Source: an uncultured Flavobacteriales bacterium (GTDB lineage Bacteria > Bacteroidota > Bacteroidia > Flavobacteriales_D > Crocinitomicaceae). From it: a DNA stretch of 20,907 nucleotides. The notes below the pieces were generated by a model, which worked only from the letters and a program-made list of their open reading frames with translations, was not told where the DNA came from and did no database searches. The number at the start of each line of letters is the position of its first letter. The stretch's first letter is position 1. Below, in pieces: positions 7,501 to 15,186 of the stretch. Made by a program: the position numbers and the translations under genes. The stretch spans positions 1 through 20,907 of the forward strand of contig CAIUKX010000210.1 of NCBI GenBank assembly GCA_903899795.1, given 5' to 3'.

Positions 7501-8974
7501 TTGCTGTATTTTGTAAGATAATTTTGATCTTATTATCGAATTCCATGTCAGAAGGAATTCTGTTCAAATCGAGCAAGGTATTTTGTTGAACTAAAAGTTC
7601 TCTGTTACGGATAAGTTCTTGTTCTTCCTGTAATTTACGATTGGTGATATCAGAAATGTAACCATGACAAATGATACTTCCATCTTCCATTAATTCAGGT
7701 TTTGAATTTCCCCTGAACCATCTTACACCTTTGGATTTTACATTTACCCGACAGTCGTAAACCCAGTTATTTAGTGTTTTCATGGAATAACTAATGGAAG
7801 ACATCAATCCTTGAATATCTTCTTCATGCACACAACTCAACAGGTTATATGGGTCAGCCAGTACCTCTTTGGCAGAAATTTCAAATAAATCTTCCACCCC
7901 TTCACTGACAAATGGAAAGGTGAATGTCGAATCCGGGAAATATTGAAATTGGTAGATCACTCCAGGAACTTGTGATGCATGTCGTAGCAATAAAGAATTT
8001 TGCTCTTTGGTCTTAAGAATTTTCTCCGCATTGATCTTTTCAGTAATATCCTCAATCATGCAAAGATGTCTCGGATTAGAAGCATCACTTGAATCCAAAG
8101 GGGTAATAGAAACATCAGCCCATACATAAGATCCATCCGGTCGTATGTACCTTTTGTTCATTTTATACCCGGAAATTTCGCCGGAATTCATTCGCTTCAT
8201 GAAATTTAAATCTTCTTGAATATCATCGGGATGTGTGATACTCATCCAGTCAATGTGATCCATTTCAGAAGGGTTTCTTCCAACGATTTCAGCGTATTTT
8301 GGATTTAACCGATCAATAACACCTGTTTTAGAATTCGTTAATCCGATACCTAAGGGAGCTTGTTCAAAAATGGTTCTGAAGCGTTGCTCACTCTCTTTTA
8401 GCTCCCTGAAAATTCGATCTTTTTTCTTTTCAAAAACGTAAGTGATTATAATCAGCATCGTTCCTAAACCAATATAGGAAGTAACCAGAGCGATTGGTAA
8501 TTCTATACTGGTGATTCTGTTTGGACAAGTGATTCCTGCCAATTGGACGAACCCATAAATTGCCATTGTGCCTATACTTGTGATCAGCCAAATCCGATTA
8601 GAAAGACTTCTTTCAAGTAATAAAAATGAAATCATGGGAATTAATACCATCCACGGCAGACTCGGTGAAAAAATCCCTCCAGTGAAATAAACATCAAATA
8701 CCAAACAACTGTAGGTGAGTAATATTCCGAGATTTACTGTTACAGTATAGTTTATTTTTTTTCTAACAAAAAGTATCAATAATATCGTCTCAAGAATTCC
8801 ACCCGTCAGCATTATAGGCATACCATAAATATGATCGAGGAGATAGTTGTTCAGAGAATAAACGAAGAAAAAACCAATTGCAATACTCGTAAAGTTGATC
8901 AAAATTGCCTCTTTGAAAAAAGACTGAGCATCGCTTTCGGATTTGTATTTTAATATTTTTGCAATGTATATCAT
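4535..8974 (-). CDS. Membrane-bound multi-PAS/GAF sensor histidine kinase (HisKA_2 type)
   Basis: Sensor kinase of 1479 residues. About six membrane segments span 25-185, without a signal peptide or large periplasmic domain. Then come, in order, PAS (about 198-310), PAS (330-445), GAF (470-625), and five more PAS modules (about 640-760, 765-885, 890-1015, 1020-1145, 1150-1265), several ending in the PAC-type DITxRK/DxTERK junction. The kinase core is HisKA_2: LLKEVHHRVKNNLQ with the phospho-acceptor in the His pair 1284/1285, N-box INELITNSLKYGF (about 1386-1398), and ATP-lid motif GDNGIGF (about 1423-1429). There is no receiver domain and no response-regulator gene in the window, so its partner is elsewhere. 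Signal unknown; some PAS modules could bind a cofactor, but I see no diagnostic haem or flavin motif. It lies 61 bp downstream of the EamA gene and may be co-transcribed with it. Confidence 0.92.
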   Translation of the reverse strand: MIYIAKILKYKSESDAQSFFKEAILINFTSIAIGFFFVYSLNNYLLDHIYGMPIMLTGGILETILLILFVRKKINYTVTVNLGILLTYSCLVFDVYFTGGIFSPSLPWMVLIPMISFLLLERSLSNRIWLITSIGTMAIYGFVQLAGITCPNRITSIELPIALVTSYIGLGTMLIIITYVFEKKKDRIFRELKESEQRFRTIFEQAPLGIGLTNSKTGVIDRLNPKYAEIVGRNPSEMDHIDWMSITHPDDIQEDLNFMKRMNSGEISGYKMNKRYIRPDGSYVWADVSITPLDSSDASNPRHLCMIEDITEKINAEKILKTKEQNSLLLRHASQVPGVIYQFQYFPDSTFTFPFVSEGVEDLFEISAKEVLADPYNLLSCVHEEDIQGLMSSISYSMKTLNNWVYDCRVNVKSKGVRWFRGNSKPELMEDGSIICHGYISDITNRKLQEEQELIRNRELLVQQNTLLDLNRIPSDMEFDNKIKIILQNTAKTIGTERVSVWLLNGNTISSDYIYVLSKDSFIEVSTISEEESPIYFNEIKKNKNVIANSVDEYPSKNEFADYLEENNIHALLEIPIRKGNNIIGVLTHEHVGGNRIWTDSEQAFARSISDIIALTIETEELEKTKEELHFNEERWKFAIEGSHDGIWDWNIQTNDVYRSARWSEMFGFDHTEIENTIEEWFNRIHPEDYDMVQNELQKHFKRETTTFNTEHRIQCKDGTYIWILDRGTVIVWDEQGNPVRMVGTKTDITKRKRAEEELKQNEGKLKAIFTGSNDAIMLLTDKGFFDCNPKTLELFAISNKEEFTRIHPSDISPELQPDGQNSFEKANEMIRIAYDKGINRFEWVHKRITGELFPAEVLLSAFDYGEERVLQATVLDITDRKTAALQLQAQKEFYENILNNVPTEIVVFDTDHKYIFVNPSAIKNPDFRKYIIGKDDFEYYEYRKKDLKKAVELRDRFLEVKNYGKIKEWEDTLLDGDGNEITYLRRMAPIYDQNGVLKQVIGYGFDITERKNIEFSLEKSEERLRLVLAGTNDGWWDWDLVENKLFYSPRWWAMFGYLDNVIELTPSIYPNIVHPEDKDRVETTFAEALANGTTSYEIECRLLDKRGNYIPILSRGYILRNANNVAIRVSGSDMDLTERKRADEQLKQSEEKYRSLIENSPEIILMADINEKIQFINFASGKYSREEIIGQSLYQFVDAKHHDMMRKAHRNVFNGTRSESYETEGTSADGTKSWFLTHVGPNYLDDKVVGLVLFIRNITDRKKSEEHIRQSLNEKEVLLKEVHHRVKNNLQIISSILNLQSSTISDKQTLDLLKNSQDRIRSMSLIHELLYQTKDFSTINFSEYIRSIATNLFQSYTQNKFIELAMDVETVFLDLDQAIPCGLIINELITNSLKYGFKNTETGLVKIALKEESPNVVILQIGDNGIGFPANVDFRDTESLGMQLVISLIEQIDGDIQLDNSHGAKYEIRFKNHVKSIN

Positions 8975-9035
8975 CGATGGTAACTTTTCGATTTCTTCTG
9001 GTTTAACTAAAGTAAAGTTAATTAATCATTTGGAC

Positions 9036-9920
9036 TTATACTACTTCAATTTTCTTTGATTGAATGTTGTAGATGATTAACCCTATCAAAATTCCGATTG
9101 CGCCATAGACTTCATACTTTGAAAAAACCTCGCCATTATAGATATAACTGGAAATGGATGCAAAAACTGGTTCGAGCGAAAATATCATCGCTGTGTAAAC
9201 TGTACTTACATATTTCTGAGCCCAAACGGTTACAAAAAAACAGAATAATGTTCCTAAAATTCCCAGATAAATAACTCCCGAAATCGCTTCCTTTTCAAAA
9301 TGCAATCCCTGTTGGTTGATTAATAAATTGATACCTAGTCCTACAACTGAGAATAGACAGGCAAATAGGAATTGATAAAAAATAAGTCCCAAAAATTCAT
9401 TTTTTCGAACATAGTACCCTGCTGAGATAATTTGTATAGCACATATGATCGCGCCAATAAAAGTGATAAAATCTCCTTTATTGAAAGGTGTTTTTGCATT
9501 CGAGTTTGTCAACAAATACATCCCACAACCAACAATGATCACCGAGATTAATTGCTTGGCTGTTAATTTTTGATGTCCGAATAGTACAAGCATTAATGGA
9601 ACCATAATCACTGCTGAACAGGTTATAAAAGCACTATGTGTTGATGTTGTAAATTGTAAACCTATGGTTTGTACGACGTAGATGGTAGAAAGGATCAATC
9701 CCAATATTGCCCCATCTTTGATTGATTTTTTGTTTTTGAGTTTCCCGCTGTTTTTTGTAAGAACAATGATTGGCAACAAAGCAAATACAGCTATTCCATT
9801 TCGAAGTATCGAAAGCAAAAAGGGATCAATTTGAGAAGAAACATTTTTTACTGCAACGAAAGTGGTTCCCCAGATCATGCAGCAGATTAACAGAGATAAT
9901 GTTGGAATCCACTTTTTCAT
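9036..9920 (-). CDS. EamA-domain (DMT superfamily) transporter
   Basis: Inner-membrane permease of 294 residues with about ten hydrophobic segments arranged as two tandem EamA repeats. The first repeat carries the family signature WGTTFVAVKNVSSQIDPFLLSILRN; the second shows QKYVSTVYTAMIFSLEPVFASISSYIYNGE near the end of the last EamA unit, followed by GAIGILIGLIIY. The family exports amino acids or other small metabolites; the substrate cannot be told from sequence. Start: ATG 9920 (MKKWIPTLSLL) is preferred over TTG 9941, because the TTG falls inside a likely -7 promoter box and the upstream residues add nothing conserved. The next gene leftward is the large kinase. Confidence 0.9.
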   Translation of the reverse strand: MKKWIPTLSLLICCMIWGTTFVAVKNVSSQIDPFLLSILRNGIAVFALLPIIVLTKNSGKLKNKKSIKDGAILGLILSTIYVVQTIGLQFTTSTHSAFITCSAVIMVPLMLVLFGHQKLTAKQLISVIIVGCGMYLLTNSNAKTPFNKGDFITFIGAIICAIQIISAGYYVRKNEFLGLIFYQFLFACLFSVVGLGINLLINQQGLHFEKEAISGVIYLGILGTLFCFFVTVWAQKYVSTVYTAMIFSLEPVFASISSYIYNGEVFSKYEVYGAIGILIGLIIYNIQSKKIEVV

Positions 9921-9938
9921 TTGGAATGAAATTGATTC

Positions 9939-9946
9939 CAAAGCTA
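9939..9946 (-). promoter_or_regulatory. -7 promoter box of the EamA gene
   Basis: Read leftward, TAGCTTTG matches TAnnTTTG exactly, 18 nt before ATG 9920. A TTTG lies further upstream but at 27 nt spacing, longer than usual, so only the -7 element is supported. Confidence 0.4.
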
Positions 9947-10043
9947 CTTCTTTTTTGGTTGTTTAGATTGTTACAAAGTGGTTTTCTGTGGTTTGGTTTA
10001 TTTTTAATGGGGAGTACCTAATCTTTAGGTCTAGTAGATATTA

Positions 10044-10266
10044 CTTTTTTCTTTTGCCTTGACGCAAAAGAAACAAAAAGTCAAGGCTGTGTATTTCATT
10101 GAATTTGCATTTTTCGTTCCCACCTAGAAGTATCTCTATTTCTGCAAATTCTTTTTCAGCCTTTTGAATCGAGATTAAACCGGTGATCTCATTCCGTAAA
10201 CTCCATGAGCTTCCTGTTTAATTTATCTCGATTCAACGCGTTGAAAAACCACGAAATACAAGGCCT
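10044..10266. repeat. Structured intergenic element: pseudoknot plus branched inverted repeat
   Basis: Read rightward, CTTTTGC (10051-10057) pairs with GCAAAAG (10064-10070), and its loop CTTGAC (10058-10063) is complementary to GTCAAG (10080-10085), an H-type pseudoknot geometry. Next, GTATTTC (10091-10097) pairs with GAAATAC (10253-10259). Inside that, GAATTTGCA (10101-10109) and TGCAAATTC (10143-10151) form a side stem. A long inner stem pairs 10152-10180 with 10216-10249, including TTGAATCGAGAT against ATCTCGATTCAA. The whole reads as a three-way junction. There is no ORF inside. The first part resembles a CTTGAC...GTCAAGG unit I have seen often between Bacteroidota genes. It may be a mobile repeat or a structured RNA; function unknown. 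The flanks 9947-10043 and 10267-10456 hold nothing further I can support. Confidence 0.6.
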
Positions 10267-10456
10267 ATTTATATTATTTCACTTTTTATTGATTCTTTTC
10301 AGATATACTCGATAGAACTTTAGATCAGACTTCCATAGAAGTTATTGTATAATATCATTACTTCTCCCTGTAGTTTTGAATATGTCCCCATGGTTTTGAA
10401 AATTTATTAATTGACTTCAGGTGATTCGCTTATGAGAGTAAATCGGGTTTAGGCAT

Positions 10457-10487
10457 AAAAAAACAGCGCCTGTTTCCAGACGCTGTT
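10457..10487 (-). terminator. Rho-independent terminator of recA
   Basis: Read leftward, AACAGCGTCTG and CAGGCGCTGTT form an 11-bp stem (one T-G wobble) closed by a GAAA tetraloop, followed by a run of seven T (10463-10457). It starts 15 bp after the recA stop. This is the strongest terminator in the window. Confidence 0.93.
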
Positions 10488-10502
10488 CTTAACGATATGC
10501 AG

Positions 10503-11537
10503 TTAGTCTTGTTCCAACATTGGTACAACTGTACCAGGTGTAGCAAGAGCATCTTTTATCTTATTTTCCAGTTCGAGCATTAGTTCGGGATTATCGACGA
10601 TAATTTGTTTTACAGCGTCTCTACCTTGTCCTAGTTTCGTTTCACCATAGGAGAACCATGAACCACTTTTTTTGATGATGTTTAGTTCAACTCCCAAGTC
10701 AACAATCTCTCCTGATTTTGAAATTCCTCCTCCATACATGATATCGAATTCAGCTTTACGGAAAGGCGGAGCTAATTTGTTTTTCACAATTTTCACTTTC
10801 ACGTGATTTCCGATTATCTCATCTCCATCTTTAATTTGGCTTGCTCTTCGGATATCTACTCGAATAGAAGCGTAAAATTTCAATGCGTTACCTCCGGTTG
10901 TTGTTTCAGGATTACCGAACATTACACCGATTTTATCACGTAATTGGTTGATGAAAATACAGCAGCATCCTGCTTTATTGATTGATCCGGTTAATTTTCT
11001 CAAAGCTTTAGACATCAAACGAGCTTGTAATCCCATTTGTGAATCACCCATTTCTCCTTCAATTTCAGCTTTCGGTGTCAATGCAGCAACAGAGTCAATG
11101 ACCACTAAATCGACAGCGCCTGAACGAATCAGATTATCCGCGATTTCTAAAGCTTGTTCACCGTTATCCGGTTGAGAGATCAATAAATTACCCACATCTA
11201 CACCTAGTTTCTGAGCGTAAAATTGATCGAAAGCGTGCTCCGCATCTACAAAAGCTGCGATCCCTCCTTGTTTTTGGCATTCTGCTATTGCGTGAATTGC
11301 CAAAGTGGTTTTACCGGATGATTCAGGTCCGTAGATTTCCACCACTCTTCCTTTTGGAAATCCATTGATTCCCAAAGCAAGGTCTAATGTAATCGATCCG
11401 GAAGAGATCACTTCAATGTCAACAATCGGAGCATCTCCTAGTTTCATAACGGTTCCTTTTCCGTATGCTTTATCAAGCTTCTCCATTGTGAGTTGAAGTG
11501 CTTTCAATTTGTCTGGGTTAACTTCTTTAACTGCCAT
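10503..11537 (-). CDS. recA: Recombinase RecA
   Basis: DNA-dependent ATPase that forms filaments on single-stranded DNA, promotes homologous pairing and stimulates SOS-type autocleavage. 344 residues, standard length. Walker A GPESSGKT at 70-77; catalytic Glu in VDAEHAFD (E100); Walker B LVVIDSVAAL from 144; the ALTPKAEIEGEMGDSQMGLQARLMS-type segment that follows; DNA-binding loop 2 around 206-217 (FGNPETTTGGNALKFYAS). The C-terminal domain is intact and ends in a short acidic tail (MLEQD). ATG 11537 gives the usual lead before the ALQLTMEKLDKAYGKG helix. The gene is 127 bp downstream of bcp and is closed by its own terminator. A near-palindrome lies about 100 bp upstream; whether it is a damage-response operator is unknown. 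Confidence 0.98.
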   Translation of the reverse strand: MAVKEVNPDKLKALQLTMEKLDKAYGKGTVMKLGDAPIVDIEVISSGSITLDLALGINGFPKGRVVEIYGPESSGKTTLAIHAIAECQKQGGIAAFVDAEHAFDQFYAQKLGVDVGNLLISQPDNGEQALEIADNLIRSGAVDLVVIDSVAALTPKAEIEGEMGDSQMGLQARLMSKALRKLTGSINKAGCCCIFINQLRDKIGVMFGNPETTTGGNALKFYASIRVDIRRASQIKDGDEIIGNHVKVKIVKNKLAPPFRKAEFDIMYGGGISKSGEIVDLGVELNIIKKSGSWFSYGETKLGQGRDAVKQIIVDNPELMLELENKIKDALATPGTVVPMLEQD

Positions 11538-11627
11538 ATCGTTTTTGTTTTGTTTCGCTTGAAGATGATCGTTGGCATCTTGTAACGAAGGGTTATTATT
11601 ATTTTCCGTTTATTTTTACAAAGATGC

Positions 11628-11641
11628 ACGTACTAGAACGT
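11628..11641. promoter_or_regulatory. Near-palindrome upstream of recA
   Basis: ACGT-a-CTAG-a-ACGT is symmetric at 12 of 14 positions and sits about 90-105 bp before the recA start. This is a plausible dimer-binding site, but I know of no defined operator of this form in this phylum, and no matching second copy was found in the window. Confidence 0.25.
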
Positions 11642-11664
11642 AATCTATTTACGCGCAATAAAAA

Positions 11665-12144
11665 TTATTTAAAATGGTCATAAATTTCCAAAATCTCAGC
11701 TGCATGGACTTTTGTTTTGGGTTTTTCGATAATACCTACAATCGTATTTTTCTCATCCATCAAAAAGGTGGTTCTATGAATTCCATCATAGGTTCTTCCC
11801 AAAAACTTTTTGGTTCCCCAAACTCCAAATGCTTTTATGACGACTTTTTCGACATCGGCCAGCAATGGAAATGGAATACTTTGTTTGGAAATGAATCTGA
11901 CATGGGATTTTTGACTGTCGGCACTGACACCGATGATTTGAATTCCCTTTTTTAATAAGATACTATAGTTGTCTCTCAAGCTACAGGCTTGATTAATACA
12001 AGCAGGGGTTTGATCTTTCGGGTAGAAGTAAATGACCCATTTCTTCCCGGCAAAGTCGGACGAAGAGATTTGTTTTCCATCCTGATCCAACGAAATAAAC
12101 TGTGGCGCCTGATCTCCTACTTTTAAAAATTTTAAACTGCTCAT
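11665..12144 (-). CDS. bcp: Thiol peroxidase / Bcp-type peroxiredoxin
   Basis: Cytoplasmic thioredoxin-dependent peroxiredoxin of the AhpC-TSA, Bcp/PrxQ class, reducing H2O2 and organic hydroperoxides. 159 residues, normal length. The N-terminal VGDQAPQFISLDQDGK leads into the active-site region YFYPKDQTPACINQACSLRD, with peroxidatic Cys49 and resolving Cys54 spaced by five, the atypical two-cysteine arrangement of PrxQ. Pro42 and Thr46 complete the active-site signature. The later GVSADSQKSHVRF and HRTTFLMDEK segments are typical. It has a well-formed promoter of its own at 12176-12206, so it need not be expressed with the upstream membrane protein; readthrough into recA is possible since no terminator separates them. 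Confidence 0.94.
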   Translation of the reverse strand: MSSLKFLKVGDQAPQFISLDQDGKQISSSDFAGKKWVIYFYPKDQTPACINQACSLRDNYSILLKKGIQIIGVSADSQKSHVRFISKQSIPFPLLADVEKVVIKAFGVWGTKKFLGRTYDGIHRTTFLMDEKNTIVGIIEKPKTKVHAAEILEIYDHFK

Positions 12145-12175
12145 TAATTAAACATTTATTTGACGAATTATTAAT

Positions 12176-12206
12176 CAAATATAAAATGAATAATTGGAAT
12201 AGCAAA
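12176..12206 (-). promoter_or_regulatory. Bacteroidota consensus promoter of bcp
   Basis: Read leftward, TTTG (12206-12203) is followed after exactly 19 nt by TATATTTG (12183-12176), an exact match to both consensus elements and the optimum spacing. The predicted start is near 12170, leaving a leader of about 25 nt before ATG 12144. Confidence 0.7.
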
Positions 12207-12234
12207 TATATTTTGAAAAATATTTTGTTTTTTC

Positions 12235-13995
12235 TTATTCTGCATAAGCTTTCCATTTGCGGAGAATTCCAAAAAACGCGAGTAAACCGACTAATGCAAA
12301 GAAGAAGAAAAGGTAGGGATTAATGATAATATCTCGAATTACTAATGCACCGGCATCACTTCTTAGGCTAATAAATACTGAGTGATAGGCTAGTACAAGT
12401 GTAATCAGATAAACCGGAAAAATCCAATAACATAGGTTTACAAACACAGTTAACAGTGATCGCTTGATTCGCTTGTTTTTTAGTCCCAGCCACGTTAATC
12501 CGATAATGAATGTAAAGGTAATGAGGTGTGAAGTCAGTAAAAAGGCTTCGGATCGACTGGATGGATCGATATTAAGATAACCAAGGTATGCAAAGACATT
12601 GAGCAGAAATACGACAGCCATGATCGGAATAGTTATTACAAAATTGCGAATGGTGAAAAATTCGAAACTCAAAAAGATCCAGATAAGTATGAAAGCCAGG
12701 AACAAATGGGACACCAAGGAATAATTGGCTAAAACCGATGTTTTGTCGCGCTTGAAGTTACTGATGATATTTCTTAGTGAACCCGAGTCATAAAAATAGC
12801 AGTGCTGATAGGTCATCGAAGCAATGAAATCTTTCTTGTGATTCAGCAAGGATTGCAATTTATTGACTTCATTTTGGATGAATTGTTTTCCATAATGATG
12901 GTCAGATGTCGCAATAATGTCATGATCGAAATTCTTAAAGTTCTTGTACTTTAAATACCGAATCAGGTGTTGGGAATTAATTAAAGTCGCGATTTCATAT
13001 TTGGCACAAACACTTTCAAAGTCATCGATGCGTTGCTGCATTTTTCCGTATTCCTTGCGTTTGATCAGTGAATAGGTTTCCGCAGCATACTTTTGCTTGT
13101 AATTTTCCGATTGATCTTCTCCAAAATATAAGAAAAATCTCAAGAAGTCATCTTCCTTCCAGGAAAATGATTTTGCATATTCATCTACATTTGGATCTAC
13201 CAAAACAGATGAAAAGTTGAGAATAGAATTATAACTAGGATGATCCAATTCACTTTCCTTGTAGAATTTAACAATAATCTCTTGGGTATCTTCGGGGTAT
13301 TTCCTTTTTTGGACTGAACTATAGACTTGTAGTTTTTTTCCACTTACCTTAACCGTGTTTTTTTCATGATCTTCCGGATAGTAACGGATGTATTTTTCTC
13401 CATCCTTTTCAGGATTTCTGATATAAGCGTTAGGCGTATTCCTCCAATCATTATTGTTTTCATCATAGTTGATCACCTTTAAAGGATACGGATTCGGATA
13501 AACCCGGTTCTCAAAATTGTAATCACTTGAATAGGTAACCAAAAAAGGAAAAGCTTTGTTTAAAACATCCAAATCTTTTTTGAGTTCATTTTCATTGTAA
13601 TAGGTATGCATTTTTGTTTTCATACCAATGGTGTAGGGATAATAAGCACTGAGTAAGAACACAAACGGAATGAACAGGTGAAAAAAGAGTTGGATAAAAT
13701 AATTCTTTTTGAGTGGGTAAAAGCTCTTAAATGCATTGTGTCGGTAAAAAGAAAAGGCCCAAAGACAGATGATAATCAAGCAGTAGATTGCATGAAACAG
13801 CACGAAATATCCTTCGAAATAGTAGGTTAAGATTTCATACTTCTGAAGTACTTCAATAGTTGTATTAGAATATCCAACAACAAACGAAAGAATCCACATA
13901 ACAACTGCGGCAATGGAAAGTTGAAGCACTTTTGAATGCCACATCAATGGATAATTCTCGAGAAGGTGTGTATTTATTTTCTTGAAAGGATTCAT
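12235..13995 (-). CDS. Polytopic membrane protein, probable partner of an ABC ATPase
   Basis: I do not recognise a named family. 586 residues: three membrane segments near the N-terminus (about 22-43, 62-85, 100-122), a large hydrophilic region of roughly 300 residues (about 125-425) rich in Tyr, Lys and Asp, then about five more membrane segments to the end (for example SLVSHLFLAFILIWIFLSF and PYLFFFFALVGLLAFFGIL). This 3+loop+5 arrangement resembles membrane subunits whose big loop is extracytoplasmic. It begins 18 nt after the stop of an ABC ATPase gene in the same direction, so it is probably the cognate membrane subunit, but it lacks an obvious FtsX/MacB or ABC-2 signature. It ends 90 bp before bcp. 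ATG 13995 is the natural start given the spacing. Confidence 0.75.
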   Translation of the reverse strand: MNPFKKINTHLLENYPLMWHSKVLQLSIAAVVMWILSFVVGYSNTTIEVLQKYEILTYYFEGYFVLFHAIYCLIIICLWAFSFYRHNAFKSFYPLKKNYFIQLFFHLFIPFVFLLSAYYPYTIGMKTKMHTYYNENELKKDLDVLNKAFPFLVTYSSDYNFENRVYPNPYPLKVINYDENNNDWRNTPNAYIRNPEKDGEKYIRYYPEDHEKNTVKVSGKKLQVYSSVQKRKYPEDTQEIIVKFYKESELDHPSYNSILNFSSVLVDPNVDEYAKSFSWKEDDFLRFFLYFGEDQSENYKQKYAAETYSLIKRKEYGKMQQRIDDFESVCAKYEIATLINSQHLIRYLKYKNFKNFDHDIIATSDHHYGKQFIQNEVNKLQSLLNHKKDFIASMTYQHCYFYDSGSLRNIISNFKRDKTSVLANYSLVSHLFLAFILIWIFLSFEFFTIRNFVITIPIMAVVFLLNVFAYLGYLNIDPSSRSEAFLLTSHLITFTFIIGLTWLGLKNKRIKRSLLTVFVNLCYWIFPVYLITLVLAYHSVFISLRSDAGALVIRDIIINPYLFFFFALVGLLAFFGILRKWKAYAE

Positions 13996-14013
13996 ATACC
14001 TCGGAGATTTATT

Positions 14014-15162
14014 TTATAAAAACAAGCGTTTGGTGGACTGAGAAATGTTACGGACGTACTTGATCTCAATTCCTTTTTTGATCAATGCCGAAAGTACTTT
14101 GTTGAAACCATTCGCCTGATTGATGGTCAATATATACATGCTACCGTTGAAATCGATTTCCCGGATTTTGATCCGATCCAATGCTTCGCTCAATTCGTCG
14201 CGTGAACATTCTACATCGAGTTCCATCACGCATAAATTTTCTTCCCCGTCATTCGCATCGGAAAGATGGGTTGGTTTACCGTCTTTCAGGAATAAAACTT
14301 TATCCGAAACTTTTTCCACTTCGAACAATTGCTGTGAACTCAGGATAATTCCGATTGGATTCGCGAGACTTTGGGATAAGTTTTTGAGATCTTCCAGAAC
14401 AATTTGCTGTGCCAAAACATCCAGATTCGCCAACGGTTCGTCGAGAAGTAGAATTTTCGGTGCTCTGAGAAAAGTACGAGCTAATTCGAATCGCATTTTA
14501 TAACCCGATGAAAGTTCATTCCAGTTGTGTTTTCTGAAATGCCACAGTCCGAAACGAATGATCATCATATTGACCAAAAGTTCGTTTTCTTCCCCTTTAA
14601 TTCCATAATGTGCTGCTGCAAATTTCAGGTTACTTTTGAGAGATCCGTGCCACTTGGGTGTTCGTTGTGGAATATAAGTCAATTTGGTTCTGAGATCGTA
14701 TTCCGACTCGACATCTTTTTGAATGCTGTAATTGATTTCCCCAGAATCGTAACTTAAATCTTTGGCTAAAATCCGAAGCAAGGTCGTTTTTCCGTTTCCG
14801 TTTTCACCTACTAATCCCCAGACATCGCCTTGTTTGACAGTTAAAGAAACTTTTCCCAATTGAAAATTTCCACGACCGTATTTTTTGGAAACGCTTTTAG
14901 CTTTCAGGAGTACTTCTTTTTGTTTGATAGCTGGAATTTCAATGCGCGCCAGTTTATGAATGAAATCGTTCAGCTTTTGGTAGAGCAATTCTTTCGACGG
15001 AACATTGGTTTCTTTCCACTCGGTAAGTTCAATGATTTTTTCGTACAGACGTAAATCTTTGGTATCGAGAACGCAATCCACCAACTTTCGGTAGCCAAGA
15101 CTCAAATCTCCGTTTTTGAAGTGATCGGCTGTAGATTGTAGTTTTTCAGTGAAATTTTGCAT
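14014..15162 (-). CDS. ABC transporter ATP-binding protein with extra N- and C-terminal domains
   Basis: 382-residue protein with one ABC ATPase domain at about 83-300. Walker A GENGNGKTT (119-127), Q-loop YIPQ (163-166), signature LSSGYKMRF (217-225, diverged from LSGGQ), Walker B ILLLDEP (237-243), D-loop LANLD (244-248). At the switch position the usual SSH is SSQ (Gln277), so the catalytic-loop histidine is missing. About 80 helical residues precede the ATPase and about 80 residues follow it (from around 300), with a small alpha/beta look. The gene lies 18 nt upstream of the membrane protein and has a -7 promoter box before it. It probably powers or gates that protein; direction and substrate cannot be deduced. 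Confidence 0.88.
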   Translation of the reverse strand: MQNFTEKLQSTADHFKNGDLSLGYRKLVDCVLDTKDLRLYEKIIELTEWKETNVPSKELLYQKLNDFIHKLARIEIPAIKQKEVLLKAKSVSKKYGRGNFQLGKVSLTVKQGDVWGLVGENGNGKTTLLRILAKDLSYDSGEINYSIQKDVESEYDLRTKLTYIPQRTPKWHGSLKSNLKFAAAHYGIKGEENELLVNMMIIRFGLWHFRKHNWNELSSGYKMRFELARTFLRAPKILLLDEPLANLDVLAQQIVLEDLKNLSQSLANPIGIILSSQQLFEVEKVSDKVLFLKDGKPTHLSDANDGEENLCVMELDVECSRDELSEALDRIKIREIDFNGSMYILTINQANGFNKVLSALIKKGIEIKYVRNISQSTKRLFL

Positions 15163-15186
15163 ATCTCTTGACGAAAGTTAGTTGAA

